37,680 nt of DNA. Origin: Chara braunii (Eukaryota; Streptophyta; Charophyceae; Charales; Characeae). Shown here in pieces: positions 19,053-28,990 of this stretch (position 1 is the stretch's first letter; every line of letters starts with the position of its first letter). Where the stretch lies: the NCBI GenBank assembly GCA_003427395.1, contig BFEA01000203.1, forward strand, positions 969,741-1,007,420, written 5' to 3'. The notes below the pieces were generated by a model. It was not told the DNA's origin. It did not search any database and was given only the letters and a program-made list of their open reading frames with translations. The position numbers and the translations under genes were made by a program.

Positions 19053-20173
19053 CTTTTTTTTTTTTTTTCGAAAACACAAAGCCCCTTCTACTCTGGGAGG
19101 CGTCAGCCCGGTTGCTTATCACCGGCAAGCATGTTTGTACAGCAAAGAGGGGGATCAGACGACAAGAGAGCATCAACCTGGCCCTTGTGGCTATAGCCAC
19201 CTAAACAAGGGGGGGCCTGCTACGGAGCGTCCCTCCCCCAAACCGTTGCCCTTCTTGGGGGCAGTCCTGCTGGTCGGGAGGCTTACTAGCAGCACCCAGT
19301 CACGCAGCAGGATGGCCTCCAGAAGGGCAGGGTGTCGGGGGGGGTGTTCCTAGCAGCCCCTCAGGCCGCATGTCTGCTTGCCATCGTCATGTCATTGTCT
19401 CTTCCAACGTGTCTCTGCATGTCTAGCTCTAGGAGGTCTATTGTCCTTCCGTGATCATGGATGTCTCCTTTCCACTGCTTGTCTGTCTACTTGTCTGTGT
19501 ACTGTCACACCTTTAACCTTGTTATGTACACCCTGTACCCATTCTCCCTTTTCTAAATTGCCCCTTGGCAGTGCCTCTGCAATATGTCCTTTGTTGAGAG
19601 TGTTAACCCCAGCGTTTTCGTTGTTGCCTGCCTTAAGCGCTTCCGAACCTCTCATCTGTTTAATGTATTTTCCCTGTTTTTCCCCCTGCTCCCCCCACAC
19701 CGCCACCTGCCTCCTTGCCACTGCCCTCCGGGTTCCTACCAATCTACCCACCGCCTACTACTATTCCCACCCCTTGCTATTCTCGCGTACTCTAGTATGT
19801 ACCTCTGCCAATTTAAAGTCTATGTTGCCCTCCATCCTTCCTCGTATAGTACAAATCGGCTGCTTTCCATGGAGGCCATGGTCCCTAACCAGATTCTGCC
19901 TCCGAGTCGGCCCGTGGTGCAGCAGAACAGGGTCGAACGGCATCCAGCCCGTCTCAGGGTCCCGGGTAAGCAGTTGCGAATGCGGGCCCCATCTTGCCCA
20001 GAAACCTTGCTCCTTATGTGCCCCTGTTCGCCTACATCTGTGGAGGTCCACCAGGAGGGCTACTCTAATATTTTCCAGTGCCCTTTCCCGGTATGCCTGC
20101 TGGGGTTGCACCCTGTCTACATTGCTCATTCCACAGAGTCCACAGGGCCCATAATACTACCACCCGTATGTTT
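19053..20173 (-). mobile_element. Poly(A) retroposon (processed-copy or LINE-like), minus strand
   Basis: An exact 16-bp direct repeat GAAGATGCCAGGTTTC lies at 19037-19052 and 20174-20189. Just inside the left copy are 15 T (19054-19068), which is a poly(A) tail on the minus strand. These are the marks of L1-type target-primed retroposition. The 1.12-kb insert is therefore read from 20173 to 19053 and has a short leader, one long frame and a 3' untranslated part of about 385 bp. It could be a retrocopy of a host mRNA or a short or truncated LINE. Confidence 0.8.
19455..20129 (-). pseudogene. Unknown ORF of the poly(A) retroposon, interrupted by three consecutive TAGs
   Basis: The first ATG lies 45 bases inside the retroposon 5' end, on the strand fixed by the poly(A) tail. 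The frame runs 122 codons to a TAG at 19761-19763, followed at once by two more TAGs. It then continues in the same phase for about 100 codons to TGA at 19455-19457. The peptide is mixed and soluble-looking, rich in R, G, E and Q, with segments such as RERALENIRVALLVDLHR and DPETGWMPFDPVLL. I do not recognise a domain and see no RT, endonuclease or zinc finger. The opposite strand has a 258-residue frame (19378-20154), but its Cys/Leu/Pro/Ser composition looks like a shadow. Confidence 0.45.
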
Positions 20174-20253
20174 GAAGATGCCAGGTTTCACCACAGCCCT
20201 TTTTTTTTTTAACCGCAGCCTAAGATGCTAGGATGATCACAGTGACCTGACTG

Positions 20254-20508
20254 ATGTATGGATGTCTCCGTGGTCTAATCATCATTGCCATCATCATCAA
20301 TGTCCATCACCATAATTGGTATGAGCTTCTCACTGACAAGATGATTTCACTTAGTGACGATCGACTTGCTGAACATTTAAGTGCAACCTTCGAACCCACA
20401 AAACCGAACCTTATGAAAATCCCAACAAGAAATAAAATGGAGCCACAGGTTACTTGGGCAACAAAAGGTTATGCAAAACAGTGGCCATACTGGTGCTGTT
20501 CAAATTGA
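20254..20508 (+). CDS. Hypothetical short ORF, 84 residues
   Basis: Starts with ATG and ends with TGA. The N-terminal third is hydrophobic followed by a His run. The central part (DRLAEHLSATFEPTKPNLMK) is protein-like. No family is recognised and no neighbouring exon could be joined. It lies just downstream of the retroposon in a mosaic of repeats, so it may be a fragment of a retroelement frame rather than a gene. From 20509 to 20925 nothing further is visible. Confidence 0.2.
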   Translation: MYGCLRGLIIIAIIINVHHHNWYELLTDKMISLSDDRLAEHLSATFEPTKPNLMKIPTRNKMEPQVTWATKGYAKQWPYWCCSN

Positions 20509-20923
20509 AATTCACAGATGAAGGCAGGCTAGGATGATTGTTGATGGTTTGAATGGGTTTGCTGAAGCCTTACTGCTTAATAGGGGGTGGGCTTGATGGT
20601 GCTGGTGGGATTGTACAGATGATCTCCGTTTCAGAGCTTTCCTCCCAAGAATGGTTTCACAGTCAGCAAAAGACAGAATGAGATAAAATTTGTCAGTGAA
20701 CAGACATCTGAATCCATAGCCAGCATCATACTACAAAATATCACTTTGAATGACCACATTGTTGGTATCCTTCTGCGACCACCCGAAGAGATGGATGATA
20801 CCCCATGTCATGACGATCAGTGATCTTACCACTTCGACATGATTACCTGCTTCAACTCTGCTTGTACGACCACTGCAATGGGATTTGCACATCACAGGAC
20901 CACCTTCCCATCCCCCTTTTAAT

Positions 20924-20925
<2 letters not shown>

Positions 20926-20962
<37 letters not shown>
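20926..20962. repeat. (GATA)n microsatellite
   Basis: About nine GATA units, directly abutting the inverted copy of the 18150-18223 repeat. Confidence 0.95.
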
Positions 20963-21027
20963 TCGTCAAACAGAGCTGCCCATCAAACCGTAGGCAAAGA
21001 GGGAGAAGAGGACAACAAACGAGGGGC
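20950..21027 (-). repeat. Inverted copy of the ribozyme-unit right half
   Basis: On the minus strand this reads CAGCCCCTC...TTGTTGTCCTCTTCTCCCTC...GCCTACGGTTT...CTGTTTGACGATATC, matching 18150-18220. The place corresponding to the hammerhead core is not conserved here. The copy ends in the GATA microsatellite. Confidence 0.8.
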
Positions 21028-21154
21028 TGTATGTCTGTGTCTCATATGGGGGCCAGTGTTTTTATACCCTATGCTATTATCTCCTCTCAATATCGAGATG
21101 GCCTCACACTAGCCATCCAGAAACTCTGATATAATATTGTTCATATGTAAGATG

Positions 21155-21449
21155 GACGCTGAACGTTATGGGTTTGCAGCTCCCCAAGCCCCCGCAGGGT
21201 TGAGCCAAGTCCCCCTGCTTTCCTCTGTGCGGGGAGTAGTACACAGGTTCGTGACCCCTATTGCATAATGACAGGATGGCAACTGTCTGCCAAGATCAAA
21301 CAGGGGGGGGCAACCCCTTAACTCAACTGGTGATGCCGAAGTGTGCTGCAGGAGGCCGTGGGGAGTCAAATGGATGATGTGGGGAATTGAACCCACGACC
21401 TCCTGAATGCCACCTAGGTGCTCTACCAACTGAGCTAGGCCGCTGGCCC
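21155..21449 (-). mobile_element. tRNA-derived SINE, Ala-like head, minus strand
   Basis: Minus strand 21449-21371 is tRNA-like. It has an A box TAGCTCAGTTGGTAGAGC (21437-21420), an anticodon loop GTGGCAT (anticodon GGC, Ala), a T arm GTGGG-TTCAATT-CCCAC and a B box GGTTCAATTCC (21393-21383). The acceptor arms do not pair, so it is a SINE head, not a working tRNA. Its translation gives the well-known spurious AQLVEH / VVGSIP peptide of tRNA-like repeats. The body to about 21155 includes a second B-box-like GGTTCGTGACC on the plus strand at about 21247, shared with 37610-37630. Confidence 0.75.
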
Positions 21450-21773
21450 TTCCCATCCCCTTTCTGAATTTATCCATCCTGGCTTTCTTCCTCAAAAAAA
21501 CAGTTTCTCTTCCAGGTTTCCTGAAGTTATCCTGCACTTGACTCTACCCCTTTCAAATATCTTCTATGTTAGCAGCACATCATCAAACTGACCTGCCCAA
21601 GGCAACTCAGAGGTATTCCGTTCCTCTGATCTCAGCAAGATCCGAGCTCAGATCTGTTCACCATTCAACCACATGCGCCATTTTATCATATATTCTTTTT
21701 GTTTTGCTTTTCTTTTGTTGAGACAGAGCTCCAGACTATTGGTCCGAAGCCACACCTGCCGAGAATAGGGCAA

Positions 21774-21846
21774 GACGTGGTAGCTCAGTTGGTTAGAGCA
21801 CTGGCTTTGCAATGTGGAGGTTGTGGGTTCTACTCCCACCCTCCAC
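21774..21846 (+). ncRNA. tRNA-Ala(UGC)-like SINE head or tRNA pseudogene
   Basis: A box TAGCTCAGTTGGTTAGAGC (21781-21799), anticodon loop TTTGCAA with TGC at 21808-21810, T arm GTGGG-TTCTACT-CCCAC and B box GGTTCTACTCC (21826-21836) are all in correct spacing. Acceptor (4 of 7 pairs) and anticodon stems (about 3 of 5) are too poor for a functional tRNA. Confidence 0.7.
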
Positions 21847-21917
21847 TGTCGATGCTTGGTTGGTATTAGGTCCACGAACTTGGCCCCACCGTGGCACAGT
21901 ACAGATGAGCTCAGGAT

Positions 21918-22525
21918 GTTACTACACACATGGTAGTTAGAGGGATAGTTAGGGGACAGTGCTGTCCCATGGGGTGGGGTGTCTCATGGGATAGTACCAG
22001 TTGAGGGAGCATCCACTTGCCCGGGCATCATCATGGAGGGTGGTGGGAAGCATAGTCAAGAGGGAGTGCAGCATAGACGTGTGGTCCACACTGAATCGTG
22101 GGAGGTGGATTGGGTTTGCAGAGTCCACAGACCCTGCTGCGCGGGTGTCAGGGTGGTCGCACAGGAGTCAAGGGCAGATTAGGGACCCGTGGATTTGAAT
22201 ACGGTTGGTGTACAGTTGTCACTACACACACGGTGTGTTCAGAGGGATTCTCAGGGCGAAGGGGGTACTGTTCCCTGGGGCTCCTCTTGGGAGGGGTGTC
22301 TCAAGGGGTTTTGCCAGGGAAGTGAGCATTTGCTTACGCAGGCCTCATCATGGAGGGCAGTGGGGTCATAGTCGGGATGGAGTTGGGGCATCATCTATCC
22401 TGAATCACGGGAGGTGCGTTGGGTTTGCAGGGTCCACGGACCCTGCTGCGTGAAAGGAAGGGTAATCTCACAGGGATCAAAGGAAGATCAGGAACCCATG
22501 GAGTTGAATACAGTAGGAGTTCAGT
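21918..22525. repeat. ~300-bp tandem repeat, two units
   Basis: The first unit starts at CACTACACACA-type sequence near 21918 and the second near 22216. Both carry CATCATGGAGGG-GTGG, GAATC-CGGGAGGTG-ATTGGGTTTGCAG, TCCAC-GACCCTGCTGCG and end with TTGAATAC-GT. Frames in it are shadows of the repeat. Confidence 0.88.
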
Positions 22526-23350
22526 GGGGTTTACGCAAACTAACACACAGTGAGGCTACGGCCTTGGAGATATGTAGGTGAGTTACAACCGCAATACACA
22601 TAGATATATACAGCTTGCAGTTGAACACACGATTACATACACAGTGCAGAAAGAACAGGAGTGGCTTAAAAAATACATGGCTGTGCCAGGAGGAGAGGTA
22701 GTTTTTAGGGTAGGGTTCTCGGAGGATAGATCTTGAGAGGCATTGCTCATACCGTGGACACTGGAAATTGCATCATTTGTTGAAGTAGCAGGGCGCAGAG
22801 AGAGAGAAACAAAAAGAAGAAGTGATTGCAAATGAGAAAGAGAAAGAGCTAGACACCATCTGTGATAGCTCAAGCAGGGAGACTCCAGGTACGAGCCCCT
22901 GGATAGGGGGCATGATGCTATCTCAGGAGGCCTGTAGGATTCACACCTAGTGTCCAAAGTACCCCATGCAACGAGGCTCACACGGGACAGCTTCAACTAG
23001 GGCTGGGTCTGCCTACCCAGCAATAATGCCTGTGACTACAATCTGTAACGGTCATCTGCTGGACTGGTGAATGTACACAATGTAGAAGCCTGAGAGCTCA
23101 GATGGAGGGAGCGGGTCGTTCGCCAGGGAAAAATATGGAGGTGACAATGAGAGTGGAAGAGGCTTCCTGAGCATTAAAACAATGATGATTATAAATAAAT
23201 AAGGGATGCCTTGGCCCTTGGACACTGGGACCGCTTAAACCACTAGTACCTTTGGCATCCGGTTTCGACAAGTTCTTGCCAACTCCCGAACTTTCAGGAG
23301 GCCAGTGTGGCTGCGTAGGGGTGAGTGTGGTTGGGTACACCGTGTCGCAG
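22526..23350. other. No gene seen
   Basis: Mixed non-coding sequence with a GA-rich patch (22795-22850). The 137-residue minus frame at 22583-22996 lacks protein-like features. Confidence 0.4.
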
Positions 23351-23893
23351 GATCTCCGTGCTGGGGTGGGGTGAAGTGCTCATCTTGGGGCTTCACTTTC
23401 ACCCCAGCCCACTTAGCCTTATGGTTAGGTGTTAGCCTGCCAAGNNNNNNNNNNNNNNNNNNNNNNNNNNNNNNNNNNNNNNNNNNNNNNNNNNNNNNNN
23501 NNNNNNNNNNNNNNNNNNNNNNNNNNNNNNNNNNNNNNNNNNNNNNNNNNNNNNNNNNNNNNNNNNNNNNNNNNNNNNNNNNNNNNNNNNNNNNNNNNNN
23601 NNNNNNNNNNNNNNNNNNNNNNNNNNNNNNNNNNNNNNNNNNNNNNNNNNNNNNNNNNNNNNNNNNNNNNNNNNNNNNNNNNNNNNNNNNNNNNNNNNNN
23701 NNNNNNNNNNNNNNNNNNNNNNNNNNNNNNNNNNNNNNNNNNNNNNNNNNNNNNNNNNNNNNNNNNNNNNNNNNNNNNNNNNNNNNNNNNNNNNNNNNNG
23801 ATCTCCGTGCTGGGGTGGGGTGAAGTGCTCATCTTGGGGCTTCACTTTCACCCCAGCCCACTTAGCCTTATGGTTAGGTGTTAGCCTGCCAAG
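23351..23893. repeat. Exact 94-bp duplication flanking an assembly gap
   Basis: 23351-23444 and 23800-23893 are identical in all 94 bases, separated only by 355 N (23445-23799). In an otherwise diverged landscape this points to an assembly or gap-sizing artefact, though a very recent tandem repeat cannot be excluded. Confidence 0.95.
23445..23799. other. Assembly gap (355 N)
   Basis: Run of 355 N between the two identical 94-bp copies. Confidence 0.99.
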
Positions 23894-23925
23894 CTGTTGG
23901 TTGTGTGTTCGAGTCTTGTATTCAG
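23855..23925 (+). ncRNA. tRNA-Gly(GCC)-like SINE head
   Basis: A box TAGCCTTATGGTTAGG (23863-23878), anticodon loop CTGCCAA with GCC at 23888-23890, and B box GTGTTCGAGTC (23905-23915). The stems are weak, so it is tRNA-derived rather than a working tRNA. The first half also exists before the gap. Confidence 0.6.
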
Positions 23926-24049
23926 ATTACACGAGCCCGACGTTGACCAATCTGATCGGCGGCCGTCGTTTCATTTCGGCCTCCTGAGGCCGAGTATTTT
24001 CGAACCGACAAAAGTATTAGTGGCTTACAAAAAAAAAGAAACAAGTCCA

Positions 24050-24890
24050 GCAGTGTCACACTTTCAGTTTCAAAAGGGCAAAAAAATAAGTGCGGGCAAC
24101 AAAATCAGTTGCGGAGTTTGAAAAGGACAATATTGGTAAAAATGGTTGTGGCCCGCGTGACAGATGGTTAACAACAAATTTTATTTACAGGTCACTTTCA
24201 GCCGCTTCAGGTCCCTACCTGAAACCCTTGAAATGACCTGAAGTGGATGAAGCTTCTGGAAGGGGTTTCAGGTATCCCCATCCAATCAGAAGCTTCAACC
24301 ACTTCACGTCATTTCAGGAATTTCAGGTGGGGACCAGAAACCTCTGTATGGTTGGATGAGGGTACATGAAACCGCTTTCAGAAGCTTCAACCACTTCAGG
24401 TCATTACAGTGGTTTCAGGTCCCCACCTGAGATTCCTGAATGACCTGAAGTGGTTGAAGCTTCTGAAAGGGGTTTCAGGTCCCCCCATCCAAATGGTTGG
24501 ATGGGGATACCTGAAACCCCTTTCAGAAGCTTCAACCACTTCAGCTCATTTCAAGTGACACAACAAAAACAGGCCAAAAAAAAAAAAAAAAAACATAAAA
24601 CTTGTCCTCCAAACCACCCGAAACTTTTGAAATGACATGAAGTGTCTTCATGCCATTTCAGCGGTTTCAGACCATTTCATAATCTTTCATTCTGAAATTT
24701 TAGGTGGTCGTTAACCATTAGCGGCCTGCGTGTGATTTTGTTGCCCTTTCAAACTCGCCGCTCGAGTTTGTTGCCTTTTTCAGACTCGGCGCATGGGTAA
24801 AAATGCTTTTGTTGCTCCTTTGAACACGGCGCGCAAGTTTGCTGCCCGCGTGTGATTTTGTTGCTCATTTCGAACTTGTTTGTGCCACAA
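24050..24890. mobile_element. Large foldback/MITE composite
   Basis: Bounded by GGTTAAC-AC (about 24166) and its inverse GT-GTTAACC (about 24710). The interior is many copies, in both orientations, of CTTTCAGAAGCTTCAACCAC, TTCAGGTCATTTCAGG and GGTTTCAGGT-CCCCA, so it can fold into a long imperfect hairpin. Outside these ends the word GATTTTGTTGCCC recurs near 24735 and 24857, and inverted near 24097. No transposase and no clear target duplication were found. Confidence 0.7.
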
Positions 24891-25260
24891 CCAAACCTAC
24901 CCCCCCCCCAAAAAAAAAACGACATGCTGGGTACAGGTGGTGTTTTTTTCCCTTTTTTTTTTCTTTTTTTTTAAGGGTGAGAGTCTTGATTCTTGAGGTA
25001 TTACCACCAAACCAACCAGCTTCAGGTAATTTAACCATAATTTAGAGTTGAGATTTGTTTTCTTTTTTTTTTCTCTAAGAAACCGTTAGTATGGGCCAAG
25101 TGCCCAAGGCAATACAATGACACAAAAGTTTTGGAAAGGAAATTCAGGGGCAGTTCTGCCATCAGCTTCAGTTGTGCCATAAACAACCCGAATCAAAAAG
25201 CAGGTAAAAAAATTGTAAAAACTACTAAACCCCTCTAGCGACCAGAGAACAATCTAGCAG
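24891..25260. other. Low-complexity spacer
   Basis: C, A and T homopolymer runs (24901-24972, 25060-25072); no gene. Possible assembly weak point just before the adapter. Confidence 0.4.
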
Positions 25261-25298
25261 CTGTCTCTTATACACATCTAGATGTGTATAAGAGACAG
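25261..25298. other. Nextera mate-pair junction adapter (sequencing contaminant)
   Basis: The 19-base Tn5 mosaic end CTGTCTCTTATACACATCT is followed immediately by its exact reverse complement, 38 bases in all. This is the circularisation junction of Nextera mate-pair libraries and does not belong to the genome. AATCTAGCAG stands just left (25251-25260) and again just right (25303-25312), so the joined flanks may be an overlap wrongly kept twice, or two distant fragments. Confidence 0.97.
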
Positions 25299-25744
25299 GA
25301 GTAATCTAGCAGTGACCAACCAAATACTAAAAGTCCAACTGACTCCCCCCCCCCCCCTTGAGCAATGCTCCAATCTATTCATGGGGAGTAACACGTGCTG
25401 GGAACCGGGCCCAGTGACCCTCATGAAATTACAGAGAACAAGTTGAGATGTCGATTCTAAGATCCCTAGCTCCTACACACACTGGTTATACTCGACACAC
25501 CAAGACTACCCCTCAATCCCCATAACCGTACTTCGGCAAGACTTATTACAGCAGAGCCACCATCTCCATTGCTACCATTCCAGTCCTACCAGCTAGCCCC
25601 ATCCCCAGCAGGACGCGTAGTGTCCAACCATGTACTCCCCCCACTTAGCCAATCGACACTTACCCCTACCTATGCAGCTCTGACACCGAGGAGTAAGCTG
25701 GAGCGAGACGCCCTCTACACCTAAAAGCCCTAGTGTGTTTTTCC
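25299..25744. other. No gene seen
   Basis: C-rich spacer with a 13-C run near 25350. No repeat or domain is recognised. Confidence 0.4.
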
Positions 25745-25948
25745 ATGGGCAGTGCAGATTCAGAAAATTATTACAAATTTACGCAGAAATTCAATCAGAA
25801 TTTTACGAATGAGTTCTCGATGCTTGTCAATGCCCAACCATCCCCCACTCCCTCCACGACAAAGGAAAGGGAGAGGACACCACCTCTTCCACCGTGGAAG
25901 GAGACTAGCCACTCAGTCCTGCAACTAATCATAAAGGCACAAGATTAA
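25745..25948 (+). CDS. Hypothetical ORF fragment, 67 residues
   Basis: ATG at 25745 in good context (CCATGGG) opens 67 codons to TAA. The first half (SENYYKFTQKFNQNFTNEF) is polar and protein-like and the second half is Pro/Thr/Ser-rich. A further Pro-rich frame without domain lies at 25990-26262. No family is recognised. It may be the start of a decayed retroelement ORF1 or gag, or of a gene whose later exons are lost. Confidence 0.25.
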   Translation: MGSADSENYYKFTQKFNQNFTNEFSMLVNAQPSPTPSTTKERERTPPLPPWKETSHSVLQLIIKAQD

Positions 25949-28339
25949 AGGGTCTCCACCCACAGCCACTGGGATCATCCCCTTCCCTTTTGAGGAAAAA
26001 ACTCCCCCTTTGCCATTCAACTGCCCCCACTGAGAGGAGCGCCCCCTTCTCCTCATCGGCCCCAGTTCAGGACAAGCCCCCTAAACGCTCACCCCTGCTC
26101 CCTCAAGAGCATACAGTTCCCACCAAAAGTACGCTTCCACGGAACAACGGTTCCCCCAATCCCTCCATCTCACCCTTTCCAAATGAAAGATCCCCCCTAA
26201 CACCATTCCCTGCTGAAGACAGCAACCGTTGTCTCTATCTTCCCCTGCCAGAGCAGATCTGACCTCGAAAACCAGCCCCAGCCCCAACCCCAGCCCCAGA
26301 ATAGAGCAGACCCTCGTATCCGACCTAACCCTCTCAAGGATCTACACCTCTCATCTTGTGTAATCCTCTCAGGGCAAAGCTCCCATTTTTTGAACCAACA
26401 GGCCCTTACCCTGAAGAGGGTGCTCCCCAAAAAGCCGTTTGCCCCAGGACCTTCGTTCAACAACGCTCATTGAGAAAAATCATGAAATCTTCCACTGAGA
26501 AGCTCAAACCACTAATGAATCTAGTAATGCTATAAGCAACACAGGGCAGTAACTGAAATTATTGAACACAACTGCCACCCAATACTCCCTGCGTCATCCG
26601 AGAAAATCAAAAGATTTCTCTTCCTATCAGCAGCTCCCCCCAGAAACAGAATACCCATAGCTCAACACTCGACTAATCAACAGAACATCGAAAATTACCA
26701 AAGATAGTACCTCAAAAGTAGATTTAGGCGCTTAGAATCTAAAAATCAGTTTCAAAAGAAAGAATAAAGGTTGTGAAAATAGAGATTTAGGTTTTTAAGA
26801 GGGAGATTCACGAATTGGAAAGTTTATATTAAATCAGGAGTTATAGAATTAGGCGTTTGTGTATTAGGAAAAATCTGGAGGAATTAGGCTTTGAGTATCC
26901 GAATTCGAAAATCAGGAATTCGCGTAGTAATTGTTAAGTCAGGACTCCATGTATCGGGATCAGACTGTCCAAAAAATCAATCAAAGGAGAAAATCCAGGC
27001 ACGAAATAAGAAACAAAATCGTATGCTTCATATTCTAACAACTCAAGTGTGTTTAATCCATTAGATCATCCATTAGATCATCCATCAGAAGTGAACCCGT
27101 CGACAAGAAAACTATCCAGAAATTCGATCGAAGGAGGAAATCCAGATGCTGAACAGGGGTGGAAATTGTATGCATAGTTACTAGATATAAGATTTTCCAT
27201 CGACATCGACTTGGATCACGTGAAAAAGGGAATGGAACCAACCCCATTGGAGGAAGGAGAAACAAAAACAGACCCTTGTAACTCCGAATGCAGCACAGCG
27301 ATGACGAGCCTAATCACCACACACCGCACGTAGCTCTCCGGAGAAAGATGTTGTCAAATGCTTCTTTACCACAACAGCTCCCTCGTATATCCACAACAGT
27401 GACGGTCATCCTACCTCCTCCCTCCCCCTTTTGCTCGATTGCAGTCTGTCAATGTCTAACTCTCTTAATTGTCAGTAAATTTCGTTGCAGTATGCCCTCC
27501 ATCAGATCTCAAAACGAATGGTCACAGCTTCATCCTCAAGATACAACAGCTTGATGTGGATGGCTACAAAAGCCTTACCCATTCTGTGTGAGACAATGCT
27601 GCCCCCAATCAACCCACAGTTGCCAATCGCCCTCCACTTTAAGATGTGGCTTCGAGAGCAATTCTCTTTTCACAAATCTATACTTAACAGGCTAAAATTC
27701 TCATGAAGACCCACCCCCTTTCAGAAGCGGCTCTCCCCTTCTCTCAGCGCACCAACCCATGGTGCCACTAATCGACACACAGAACAGGAGAATTCCCCAC
27801 CAAAGTCGTCCTCCTTCCTCCACTGCCGGCAGATTGGATAAGACGTCCTGCTGCTCGTCCTTCATCGACTAATTGTGGACTCCGCAAGCTCAATCATTTG
27901 AGCAAGCTTAGCACATAACTTGCGTAATAAGTCACTAGCCTCATAGCTTTGGCAGTTATCAACTGGGCTTACTTCGGTAATAGACATACCCAACAATACG
28001 GATGCTGCCTCAACTCAACCCTGGCCGCATCGGACACGCCACATATCGCCCAATTATCAAAGGATACTTAAGATGACAAGGCGCTCGCTAAGACCACTCT
28101 ATTATATGCGTCTGAGTACTTTAAGTGTATTGCCAAACACTTCCTTCCTCAAATAAATCACGCATATGCTAATAATCATCACTTCACACTTAGGCCACAG
28201 TCTTAAGATATCTCCCACGATAGTCAAGATATCAAACAATCGACCATATACGTCAAAAGAAAACTTCTCCTTTTGCCTAGTTCTCACTTTCCCATACCCG
28301 GATGTCGTTCCACCAGGGACAACGGCAGGCAACCGTTAT
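25949..28339. other. Unassigned sequence; possible body of the minus-strand LTR element
   Basis: Pro-rich frame remnants to about 26460, AT-rich sequence with AGATTTAGG / GAATTAGGC words at 26720-26940, and tandem ATCCATTAGATC at 27055-27085. No RT, integrase or gag domain could be read on either strand. Confidence 0.35.
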
Positions 28340-28356
28340 CCCCGGCAACGACGCCA
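28340..28356 (-). other. Primer-binding site, tRNA-Asp type
   Basis: On the minus strand TGGCGTCGTTGCCGGGG stands two bases after an LTR-like end GCTCGACA. It matches, with one mismatch, the complement of the plant tRNA-Asp 3' end (CCCCGGCAACGGCGCCA), the usual primer of Athila/Tat-type Ty3/gypsy elements. Confidence 0.65.
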
Positions 28357-28358
28357 CC

Positions 28359-28990
28359 TGTCGAGCGCATCGGTCCGGCACTGCACGGGGCAGCGCGGGA
28401 CCCTCCCGGCCACGTCACGCAGGAGTTGGTTCTTAATCCTCGTCGCGAATATACATGGAGCTTCCGCAAGCTGCTCCGGCCGAGTGCGCCAGCCATACCT
28501 CTCGCGAGCCCCTACGACAGGATAGGGCCTACGCGAGGCACGACTTACCTCCACCTCCCTTCGGTGGGCGTATCCCCGCCGAGCTACCAGTCCACAGTAC
28601 GAAAGCTGATCAGCTGCGATCGCAGAGGTGGACCAGCCGAGGGCGTTTCTCGTTCGCTGTAGCATAGGGGGTACGCGCGGTAATACGCCTCTATCGGACC
28701 CGCACGCGAACCAACATCTTGGGGGGCTGAGGTCCCAAGTGCGACTCGTCGCCGGTCGACTAGGACACATCCCACACACCACGCGCACACCACTGTAAAG
28801 AACATAAAAATAAAACGCACGCACACGCACATATACATATACATATAGAACAACACAGGACAAACAACGCGACAACACTCCTAGTCCCTTAGTAGCCATC
28901 CCATAACTCTCCGACGCGAAAATCGGATAGGCGACGCGCGCGAGACTTAGCATAAAACCGCGCGGACGCTAGGCTAACTCATATCGATTC
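28359..28990 (-). repeat. 5' LTR (end part) of a second Ty3/gypsy-like family, minus strand
   Basis: The minus strand ends GATGCGCTCGACA directly before the tRNA-Asp primer site. The last ~390 bp align with plus-strand 11545-12006, which also ends with GATGCGCTC-ACA. The upper boundary is uncertain. The region is GC-rich with a short TATG/GTGT-rich stretch at 28795-28850. The 205-residue minus frame at 28336-28953 is therefore an LTR shadow, not a gene. The partner 3' LTR was not found in the window. Confidence 0.55.

Noticed and set aside
21371-21449. Functional tRNA-Ala gene on the minus strand
   Set aside because: The acceptor strands do not pair, there is an anticodon-stem mismatch, and a SINE body follows it.
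21597-21680. A fourth tRNA-like head on the minus strand (TGGTTGAATGG A-box-like, AGAGG/CCTCT arm)
   Set aside because: The B box is poor and no anticodon arm could be fixed, so I did not list it as a feature.
28336-28953. 205-residue minus-strand frame with apparent TM segment
   Set aside because: It coincides with the LTR copy that aligns to 11545-12006. The TM-like part is the TATG/GTGT repeat.
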